Shown piece by piece: positions 6,734 through 11,874 of a stretch of DNA of 11,874 bases. A program made the translations under genes and the position numbers. The first letter of the stretch is position 1; every line of letters begins with the position of its first letter. The notes beneath the pieces were generated by a model that was not told the DNA's origin, searched no databases, and saw only the letters and a list, made by a program, of their open reading frames with translations. This stretch comes from Bacteroidota bacterium (GTDB lineage: Bacteria; Bacteroidota; Bacteroidia; UKL13-3), in assembly GCA_947462865.1 (NCBI GenBank), contig CANHRW010000042.1, positions 1 to 11,874 on the forward strand, read 5' to 3'.

Positions 6734-7146
6734 AGTCCTTTTGTTATGTTCCAAATCCAATTGATAATTACAATTAATACTAATGGAATTGCAAGTTGTG
6801 GTCTTCTTAAATATGTTTCTGCATTTTGATAAAAATTAAATAGTGTATTTCTTTTAGCCGTAATGTCCGAAATAATCCAAAGAGGCAATAAGAACATAAT
6901 GATTGCAATTAAAAAGCCCAATGGATTTATGTTAAATGCTTGAATGAAATTGCCTTTTGTCAATGATAAGATTGAACGTGTTGAGCCACAGGAGGGGCAG
7001 GGTATATTTGTAAAATGTTTAACTAAACATACTTCAATTGGTTTGCTCATAGACTGTTCGGATGATAAACCAACATAAAGCCAAATATACCCTGCAATAC
7101 AGGCTATAATCATAATTGAATAAAGCTTATTCCTGCTTAAAGCCAT
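6730..7146 (-). CDS. DUF2752 membrane protein
   Basis: A 138-residue inner-membrane protein with three spans at about 8-26, 76-95 and 116-133. IPCPSCGSTRS (48-58) with NINPLGF (72-78) is the DUF2752 signature: a paired cysteine motif next to a membrane span, with unknown function. The start overlaps the TM2 stop by one base (TAATG), and the stop overlaps the DUF4870 start, so the three genes are translationally coupled. Confidence 0.87.
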   Translation of the reverse strand: MALSRNKLYSIMIIACIAGYIWLYVGLSSEQSMSKPIEVCLVKHFTNIPCPSCGSTRSILSLTKGNFIQAFNINPLGFLIAIIMFLLPLWIISDITAKRNTLFNFYQNAETYLRRPQLAIPLVLIVIINWIWNITKGL

Positions 7147-7484
7147 TAATACAAAAATTGTTGCATTTTTTGCAAGTTCTTTTCTCTTGTAGATTTTTGA
7201 ATATTAAACCAGTCTACAATAGTCCAAATACCTAAGCCACCACAAGTTAACAGTTTTCCAATTCCAAGTCCTGTGTCACCAAGCATAAAGCGGTCAATAC
7301 CTAATGAACCAGCTAAAATTGAAACAATTAAACTTGTGGTTGGGTCTTTTAATTGAACAGTTGAAATCATTGCCCATTTTGAATCATCGATTGCAATTAG
7401 TCTTTCTCTAATTACATTTACTTGATGACTTTCAAAGAATTTTGCGTTTGACATGATAAACATATCTACTTTTTGTGCTTCCAT
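7146..7484 (-). CDS. TM2 domain protein
   Basis: A 112-residue protein from the ATG at 7484 (MEAQKVDMF). The frame stays open upstream to 7583, but that stretch is lysine-rich and looks like a leader. Residues about 50-93 form the TM2 domain: two spans joined by a short turn with GSLGIDRFMLGDTGLG and GLGIWTIVDWF. In this family the DRF/DR turn motif sits between the spans. The N-terminal half is soluble. First gene of the four-gene cassette; 188 bp of leader separate it from the crossover, enough for its own promoter. Confidence 0.87.
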   Translation of the reverse strand: MEAQKVDMFIMSNAKFFESHQVNVIRERLIAIDDSKWAMISTVQLKDPTTSLIVSILAGSLGIDRFMLGDTGLGIGKLLTCGGLGIWTIVDWFNIQKSTREKNLQKMQQFLY

Positions 7485-7664
7485 TTTTTTGTTTTTTTTA
7501 TTGATTAAAAATTTATTACTCATTTGGCTTTTCGTTTTCGCCCTATTTTTTGAAATGGTAACTTGTCTCCATTTTGTGTTCAATTATACAAATCTATTTA
7601 GGAACTGTCAAAAGTCATTATGTTTTTGTTCATTGTCGTGTTACTGTGTCGGTCGGTTAAACTT

Positions 7665-7801
7665 GCCGCTAACGTTTTGCGGCTTGGCGATGTGGCGGAT
7701 TTCTAGTACAAAAGTTCAATAAAATTACTGATGTTGAACCTTGCACAAATGTTTCATAGAAGCACTTAAGCCGCCATATTGCCAAACCGATGTTGGCAGT
7801 A
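7665..7801 (-). repeat. attC-like recombination site 7
   Basis: The arms are GCCGCTAAC (left, plus strand) and GTTGGCAGTA (right). The right arm equals the leader of its own cassette (TTGGCAGTA), while the left arm equals the leader of the next one. The stem pairs CGG-c-TTGGC then TGGCGG (7680-7698) with CCGCCA then GCCAA-a-CCG (7771-7789), with the same mismatch position as site 5. Confidence 0.82.
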
Positions 7802-7808
7802 GTTATAC

Positions 7809-8180
7809 TTATCTTGTCATAAATTCAACATTCGTGTAAACCCAATAAATGACCATTATAACTGTGATAATTAGTCCTACAATTTTCAAATTCTTGTTTT
7901 TCATTGACAATGGAATGAGAATAAAACTCAAATTTTGTAAAAGCCACAAAGAGCCTTGAATATATTTAGTTGGACTTTCATACCAATTATCAACTAATTT
8001 CTGTATTGCAAATTGTGCAATAACAGATATAAAAGCTATGCTTATGAAAATAATCAGCAAAGTGTCCGCAGACTTAGAATTTACATTCTCTTTTGAAGGT
8101 GTATAAGACATATCCATTCCACAATTTCTGCAGAACTTTGCTCCTTCTTCGTTTGGTGTGTTACAACGTAAACAGTTCAT
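7809..8180 (-). CDS. Zinc-ribbon membrane protein
   Basis: A 123-residue protein. C3-C6 and C17-C20 form one zinc ribbon (CLRC and CRNC), followed by a linker and three membrane spans at about 41-59, 76-93 and 98-117. The ribbon should face the cytoplasm. The gene follows the RDD gene with a 12-bp gap and shares its cassette. The ribbon resembles the first ribbon of the RDD protein, so the two may be partners or derive from a common module (inference). No known function. Confidence 0.82.
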   Translation of the reverse strand: MNCLRCNTPNEEGAKFCRNCGMDMSYTPSKENVNSKSADTLLIIFISIAFISVIAQFAIQKLVDNWYESPTKYIQGSLWLLQNLSFILIPLSMKNKNLKIVGLIITVIMVIYWVYTNVEFMTR

Positions 8181-8192
8181 ATTATTTTGGTT

Positions 8193-8987
8193 TTAAAAGT
8201 TATTTTTGTCAATTACTTGTGTGTTTGCAGCTTTGTCGCCGAGTTTTCTGCCGTCTTCCGTTGCTAAAACCATAATAGGTTCAATTAACCAACCAACAAA
8301 AGGAATTATTGCAACCAATCCTGAAATAAAATTTCTAAAAAAGGATTTCCCTTTGTCGCAAGGTGCATTGTTGTCAAGGTTTACAACCATTAAATCAAGT
8401 GCTTTTTTACCCCAACTTTGCCCTTGTCCCAAACCATCTTTGATAAAGTTGTAAACCAAAGGAATTATGTAGAATAAGAAAGCAAAAAAGAAAAACCCAA
8501 TTGCTCCATCTTTGTCGTAATAGCTGTCTGCCTTTGCCATTCCTAATGCAAAAAATATAATTGCTGGAATAGAAAGTCCCAACGAAATTAGTCCGTCCAA
8601 CAATGCAGCTAAAAATCTATTTCCCGAAGATGCTTTTGGATATTTTTGATTTGTTCCAAACTTTTGATAAAATTGAGTTTGACCGTAAATTGGTTGGCTG
8701 AATTGTCTCGTTAAGATAATTTTTACTTCTCCGCCATCTCTTGGGCAAAATTTTATGTCGTCAGAATAAGATGTGTTGCAGATTACACATTTTGGAATTA
8801 AATCTTCTGGTCGAACAAGTTTAGAACCGTCATTAACACAAAACTTAGTGTTGGTTGGAAATGAAGTTTTGCATTTTGGACAAACAGGATTTTCAATGTA
8901 CTCCAATTCTAAATTGCAACCACAAGTCTGGCAAAACTTTGTGCTTTTTTCAAATTCGCTTCCGCATTTCGGACAATTATTACTCAT
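8193..8987 (-). CDS. RDD domain membrane protein with three zinc ribbons
   Basis: A 264-residue protein from the ATG at 8987 (MSNNCPKCG); an ORF start nine codons earlier exists but runs towards site 8. Three zinc-ribbon units come first: C5, C8, C19, C22; then C36, C39, C50 with a D53-G end; then C67, C70, C81 with D84-G. The last two use the CxxC...FCxxDG form. The RDD domain follows (GNRFLAALLDGL at 122-133, GQSWGKKALDLMVV at 189-202, GRKLGDKAANTQVI at 246-259), with spans at about 131-150, 164-182 and 222-242. RDD proteins are membrane proteins, some implicated in transport; ribbon-RDD fusions are common and of unknown role. Confidence 0.88.
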   Translation of the reverse strand: MSNNCPKCGSEFEKSTKFCQTCGCNLELEYIENPVCPKCKTSFPTNTKFCVNDGSKLVRPEDLIPKCVICNTSYSDDIKFCPRDGGEVKIILTRQFSQPIYGQTQFYQKFGTNQKYPKASSGNRFLAALLDGLISLGLSIPAIIFFALGMAKADSYYDKDGAIGFFFFAFLFYIIPLVYNFIKDGLGQGQSWGKKALDLMVVNLDNNAPCDKGKSFFRNFISGLVAIIPFVGWLIEPIMVLATEDGRKLGDKAANTQVIDKNNF

Positions 8988-9022
8988 ATTTTTTTTCTGT
9001 TTGTAGATAGTCATTCTTAATT

Positions 9023-9104
9023 ACTGCCAACGTTCCGCGTGAAGGCGATGTTGCCTTGTGTTGCGCCTGCGGCAAGGCAATATTGCTTACACGCTGTTAC
9101 AGGC
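9023..9104 (-). repeat. attC-like recombination site 8 (short)
   Basis: The shortest site, with a stem and a loop of only a few bases. The plus strand shows GCGTG-a-A-g-GC and TTGCCTTG (9037-9058) pairing with CAAGGCAA and GC-t-T-a-CACGC (9073-9094). The arms are ACTGCCAAC (left) and GTTACAGGC (right). The leader of its own cassette, TTATGGGC, pairs with the right arm over eight bases if two G-T wobbles are allowed; this is the only imperfect leader match of the eight. Confidence 0.8.
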
Positions 9105-9107
9105 TGG

Positions 9108-9758
9108 TTATTTTACCTTAACTCTTTGAAAAATTACACCTTTGCTATTTGTTAAATTTGTATGGTCCTCGTTGAATTTCCAGCTAATAGAAACATTATT
9201 TTGCTCATATACTCCCTCAGCGTTTACATTATCGATAGCATTCCATTTTCCAGAAAGATCAATGACTTTAGTGAAATCTTCTGAATTTGTTTTGCCATTC
9301 ATAGAATAGGCCGTAGTTCTAAATATTAACCCATCAAAGGCAAGTGTAGTGTATACCTGAGCCTCTGTGTTGATAGACTCCCAAATATAGCCATAAGAGG
9401 TTCCAATTTCTTTCACGAGTTCACTATTTCTGTCAATTTCTTCGACTCCTGTTTTCACCTTGTTGCTGCCTGTACATTTTTCAACTAGTAAATCCCATTT
9501 CCGATTCAACTCCGGTTCTTTAGAGAAATTTACCTTTTCCCAATTTTCTACACCTAATTCCTTGCTTATAGCATAACGACATGCATCCGTATTTTCTTTA
9601 GCCCATTCAGAATTTTCTGGTTCTGTCAAACATTTACATATATCAACTGATGTGTTAACTATTTTGTTTTCAGATTCATTTTTAGAGCCTCCACCACAGC
9701 TACTCAGAATTGTTGAAGCAATAATTATTGCCCCGAAAATTGTCATTAATTTTTTCAT
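9108..9758 (-). CDS. Putative lipoprotein of unknown function
   Basis: A 216-residue protein with a lipoprotein signal: a hydrophobic core (TIFGAIIIASTIL) and LSSC, C21 being the lipidated residue, followed by GGGS. The mature part has a cysteine-containing segment (ICKCLTEPENSEWAKENTDA) and a C-terminal beta-rich domain of about 100 residues (DLSGKWNAIDNVNAEGVYEQ to the end) that resembles small lipocalin-like or DUF-type folds, but I do not recognise a family. The ATG at 9758 has a 186-bp leader after the crossover; the stop is 3 bp from site 8. Sole gene of its cassette. Confidence 0.8.
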   Translation of the reverse strand: MKKLMTIFGAIIIASTILSSCGGGSKNESENKIVNTSVDICKCLTEPENSEWAKENTDACRYAISKELGVENWEKVNFSKEPELNRKWDLLVEKCTGSNKVKTGVEEIDRNSELVKEIGTSYGYIWESINTEAQVYTTLAFDGLIFRTTAYSMNGKTNSEDFTKVIDLSGKWNAIDNVNAEGVYEQNNVSISWKFNEDHTNLTNSKGVIFQRVKVK

Positions 9759-9936
9759 TTTCTTTTAAATTTATTTTTTACACTTTTGGATTTTCAGAAA
9801 CTCCCTGATTTTAAAGTAGTTTTCTTGTCTCCACTTTTTTATCAATTTTACAAATTGTTTTTTAATAAATATCAAACTTGTCCTTTGGCGTTTCTCTTGT
9901 CTGTCGTTTTCCGTTTGGTTGTCTTTTCATAAACTT

Positions 9937-10093
9937 GCCCATAACGGTTTCGGGCTTGGCGAAGGGCGGGCTTTTCAGCACAAAAGTTGATGCGGAGCAC
10001 AAAACTTTCGGCTACCACAAAACTGTCTGCGGAGCACGAATTGAAAATCAGCGAAGCTAAACCCCGCCTATTGCAAATGTGCTGTTATAAGCC
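9937..10093 (-). repeat. attC-like recombination site 9 (shared loop, chimeric stem)
   Basis: The arms are GCCCATAAC (left, plus strand) and GTTATAAGCC (right). The last 53 bases before the right arm match site 6 exactly, whereas the left stem half reads CGGGCTTGGCGAAGGGCGGG, which resembles the reverse of the right half of site 3. The halves therefore pair only partly (GGCGGG plus scattered bases), a mosaic. Its cassette continues beyond the right edge, so the leader test cannot be made; it predicts a leader TTATAAGCC at the upstream crossover. Confidence 0.75.
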
Positions 10094-10126
10094 GTTTTTC
10101 GATGTCCGTCAAGTGTTTGTCTTACT

Positions 10127-11218
10127 TTATTTGCAATACTCATTGTAAACTTTTAAAACATTTTTATTCCCAAGTTCAATTGCTTTTTTAATGTCTGGGC
10201 ACCCATCTTGACCCAATGATAATTTTGCTATGCCTCTATTCCCCAATGCCATATTTGAAAATTCCGTGTTGTAGTTATCATATTTTATTGTCATTGTAAA
10301 GTCAGCGATTGCACCAGTATAATCTTCCAATAAAAGTTTTGCATAACCTCTATTATTATATGCTTTGTAATAGTCGGGTCTAAATTTAATTGCTTGTGTG
10401 TAGTCAGCGATTGCACCTTTATTATCGTCAATGTAGCGTTTGTTCAGTCCTCTATTAAAATATGCTTCCGATTTCATATAGGTATCTTCTGTTGGATAAT
10501 TTTCAATTGCTTTTGTGTAAAGGCGAATTGCTTCTTGTCTGTTACCAGCCTCAGATTGCATTTTACCGTCATTGTAAAACTTTACAGCAATGTCGTGTTT
10601 GTTGGTATAGTTGGACATATCCGTAGCCATACCTTTGTCTTTGATTGAGTAAATAATTTTTAAAAATTCTTTTTGGTCATACTTGAATTCATCCTTATAG
10701 CTGTAACAGTAGGTTATTAAACTTGCTTTTTTACCGAAATAAAAAGCAAACATTCCGACTAAATTTCCTTTAATACTAATGCCCATATCATAAGTGAAAA
10801 TTAAAATCTTATTTTGGGCATCATAATAGTTTTTACCCACCTTTAACTCTACATCAAATTTCCCGTTAACCATTTTTTGAATTACTTTATCAAATTCAGG
10901 TTTACTTGTGAAATATTCTTGCACTTTTTTTATTTCATCTTCATTGGTTGTTGTAGCATAGATATTTTTGAAAAGAATGTATGGATAATCCATATCAGCG
11001 TTTCCAATTTTTTGGTAACAAGCTTCAAACTGTATGTCTTTACGATATTCCAATAAATCCTTTACATCTTTCATTTTTTGTTGCAACACTTCTTTTGGTA
11101 ATCTTTTCCAAGTTTTATCAAAGGACAAACTAAATCCAAGTGGGCTTTCATAAATTGTTTGAGCAATTGTATAATTGCTTAAAACTAATAGGAATAGTAT
11201 TGTAAAGTATTTTCTCAT
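10127..11218 (-). CDS. Secreted TPR-repeat protein
   Basis: A 363-residue protein from the ATG at 11218 (MRKYFTILFLL). An upstream ORF start at 11257 would place 13 charged residues before the signal peptide and is rejected. Residues 1-20 form a signal peptide ending TIAQ. The first half (about 21-200) is a mixed domain I do not recognise (SPLGFSLSFDKTWKRLP). The second half has about four TPR units, e.g. AIRLYTKAIENYP, GAIADYTQAIKFRPDYYKA and GAIADFTMTIKYD, ending GQDGCPDIKKAIELGN and C. TPR units mediate protein binding. The ATG overlaps the TGA of the frameshifted ORF upstream (ATGA). The stop lies 33 bp from site 9. Confidence 0.85.
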   Translation of the reverse strand: MRKYFTILFLLVLSNYTIAQTIYESPLGFSLSFDKTWKRLPKEVLQQKMKDVKDLLEYRKDIQFEACYQKIGNADMDYPYILFKNIYATTTNEDEIKKVQEYFTSKPEFDKVIQKMVNGKFDVELKVGKNYYDAQNKILIFTYDMGISIKGNLVGMFAFYFGKKASLITYCYSYKDEFKYDQKEFLKIIYSIKDKGMATDMSNYTNKHDIAVKFYNDGKMQSEAGNRQEAIRLYTKAIENYPTEDTYMKSEAYFNRGLNKRYIDDNKGAIADYTQAIKFRPDYYKAYNNRGYAKLLLEDYTGAIADFTMTIKYDNYNTEFSNMALGNRGIAKLSLGQDGCPDIKKAIELGNKNVLKVYNEYCK

Positions 11219-11389
11219 TTTTCTGTGGCTACGAAAATGGTTTTTATATAAATCCAATTATCATCAAATATTCGCCAGTCGCCTCTGTGATTGATAACTA
11301 AAAAAAATTAAATTATCCTTCATATCATAGATATTAAAGGTTCTTTCATCTTTCACGGTCAAATAACAAGTGTATGCAACATATTCATC
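11215..11389 (-). pseudogene. Frameshifted small ORF coupled to the TPR gene
   Basis: Two open frames abut across an 8-base A run at 11300-11307. Before it, the minus strand reads DEYVAYTCYL through YDMKDNLIF; after it, VINHRGDWRIFDDNWIY and IKTIFVATEK, then TGA. Removing one A joins them into exactly 57 codons plus stop (175 bases, one more than a multiple of three). The TGA overlaps the TPR ATG (ATGA), typical of a real coupled gene. There is no start codon at the left: the frame is continuous with the TAA of the preceding gene at 11390. It is either a sequencing indel, or a decayed or lost-start gene. I do not recognise the product. Confidence 0.5.
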
Positions 11390-11733
11390 TTATATGTAGG
11401 TTCTATTTTTATATTTAATCGGAAGTGTTGAATTTGTTGCGTACTCACTTTTATTTGCTGTTGATGAATAAGAATAGGTGTTGTAATAAATGGTGTTGTA
11501 TTTGCTATCAGGGTCTATCCAGCCAGGTTTTCCAGTGTAAGGATTTACATTTCCTTTGGTAGAAAAATTATCTCGATTGGTTGAATTTGGAGCTGTTCTA
11601 AAATAGGGTTGAACATATGTTCCATCCTTTCGAGTATATCCACTAACTCTCACGTGCTTAGAATTTGTCTGTGCAAAACAAACCCTAAGCACGAGAGTAA
11701 GAGTAAAAAAAGTAAAAGATACTTTTTAAGCAT
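11390..11733 (-). CDS. Small secreted protein with probable frameshift in the signal peptide
   Basis: The mature frame encodes HVRVSGYTRKDGTYVQPYF followed by RTAPNSTNRDNFSTKGNVN and PYTGKPGW, a recognisable short secreted-protein pattern (KDGTYV-PYFRT-NSTN-DN-STKGN-NPYTGK) seen in many bacteria; the function is unknown. The in-frame start is only a GTG at 11692, giving a truncated leader. An ATG at 11733, overlapping the DUF805 TAA, opens another frame with a classic leader (MLKKYLLLF). One extra base in the 7-base A run at 11705-11711 would join them into MLKKYLLLFFTLTLVLRVCF then AQ. So the N-terminus is shifted by a homopolymer length change. Third gene from the right edge in its cassette. 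Confidence 0.6.
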
Positions 11734-11874
11734 TAGTTGACTGTTCTTGATTACCTATGCCTTTAGGATTTTGACCATATTCATTCTGTCCATTGTCGCT
11801 GTCAGCGAATAACATCCAGAAACCGTAAAAAGGAATGATTTGATACCATCCGCTATTTCCTCTGTCGTGGCATC
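11726..11874 (-). CDS. DUF805 family membrane protein (C-terminal part; 5' end off the window)
   Basis: 48 codons are present, ending in TAA. The visible part starts at CHDRGNSGWYQIIPFYGFWM and continues LFADSDNGQNEYGQNPKG, which is the DUF805 C-terminus: the LHDxGxSGWW motif, a last membrane span and the GxNxYGxNP tail. DUF805 proteins are small inner-membrane proteins of unknown function (YhaH/YhaI-like). The ATG of the next gene overlaps its stop (ATGCTTAA). Its start is beyond the window. Confidence 0.82.
   Translation of the reverse strand, partial: CHDRGNSGWYQIIPFYGFWMLFADSDNGQNEYGQNPKGIGNQEQSTNA

Larger units (their letters stand above)
660..10093 (-). mobile_element. Integron-like array of gene cassettes (read on the minus strand)
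   Basis: Nine palindromic sites divide the window into units of one to four genes followed by one site at the 3' end. Predicted crossovers (plus strand, between AA and CG) lie at 659/660, 1673/1674, 2644/2645, 3324/3325, 4710/4711, 5342/5343, 7672/7673, 9030/9031 and 9944/9945. This gives eight complete cassettes of 1014, 971, 680, 1386, 632, 2330, 1358 and 914 bp, a partial one at the left edge and a partial one of at least 1930 bp at the right edge. The site orientation, the gene orientation (only Fic is reversed) and the match of each cassette's leading bases to its own site arm support integron-type recombination. No integrase gene or attI site is visible, so in this window it is a cluster of attC-like sites without an integrase. 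Confidence 0.82.

Noticed and set aside
9867..9944. Minus-strand 26-codon ORF (MGKFMKRQPN...) directly at the crossover of the lipoprotein cassette
   Set aside because: Too short and without homology signals; it starts within the arm, so a chance ATG is likely.
9878..10060. Plus-strand ORF across site 9
   Set aside because: It consists of site 9 sequence and leader; no family pattern and no promoter.
653..10093. Repeats read as insertion sequences, MITEs or a CRISPR array
   Set aside because: The repeats differ in stem sequence while keeping pairing, lie at a fixed side of genes, and show arm exchange matching integron crossover. There are no target duplications, transposase or regular short spacers.
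653..10093. Palindromes as ordinary intrinsic terminators
   Set aside because: No T-tracts follow the stems and the arms show the recombination signature; a secondary termination role cannot be excluded.
1..11874. tRNA, rRNA or known riboswitch
   Set aside because: No matching stem set or conserved core was seen in intergenic regions.

Overview
The window is AT-rich DNA that looks like a member of the Bacteroidota. The evidence is a secreted protein ending in a type IX-secretion style sorting domain, an OprP/OprO-type porin, a GldL-like small membrane protein, the TM2-DUF2752-DUF4870 membrane protein set, and TATATTTG-like -7 promoter boxes. No genus can be named from the sequence.

Layout (almost everything reads right to left, on the minus strand). 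From right to left: a DUF805 C-terminus, a small secreted protein with a probable frameshift in its signal peptide, a frameshifted small ORF and a TPR protein; a lipoprotein; an RDD protein with zinc ribbons plus a smaller zinc-ribbon membrane protein; a four-gene set TM2, DUF2752, DUF4870 and M48 metallopeptidase; a 116-residue protein of unknown function; a porin; a GldL-like two-helix protein; a Fic-domain protein (plus strand) facing a small VbhA-like antitoxin ORF (minus strand); an FkbM-type methyltransferase; and a truncated secreted protein at the left edge.

The main feature is what separates these units. Nine GC-richer imperfect palindromes (82-157 bp) sit at the 3' end of each minus-strand unit. 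Read on the minus strand, each begins with an AACA-type left arm and ends with a CGTTR right arm, with a long interrupted stem between. This is the layout and orientation of integron attC sites. The strongest evidence is a cross-check. For all eight cassettes bounded on both sides, the bases just after the predicted G^TT crossover at the cassette's 5' end pair with the left arm of the cassette's own 3' site, and not necessarily with the arm across the same site. Seven are exact over 7-9 bases and one pairs with two G-T wobbles. This is what insertion of circular cassettes at G^TT would leave behind. I therefore read the window as part of a mobile-cassette array, with no integrase visible in the window. 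The cassettes are large (632 to 2330 bp) and several carry two to four coupled genes.

The cassette genes share no pathway. They are envelope and membrane proteins, a surface-glycan type enzyme, and a probable Fic toxin-antitoxin pair that could stabilise the array. Two single-base homopolymer frameshifts near the right end are either sequencing indels or gene decay.
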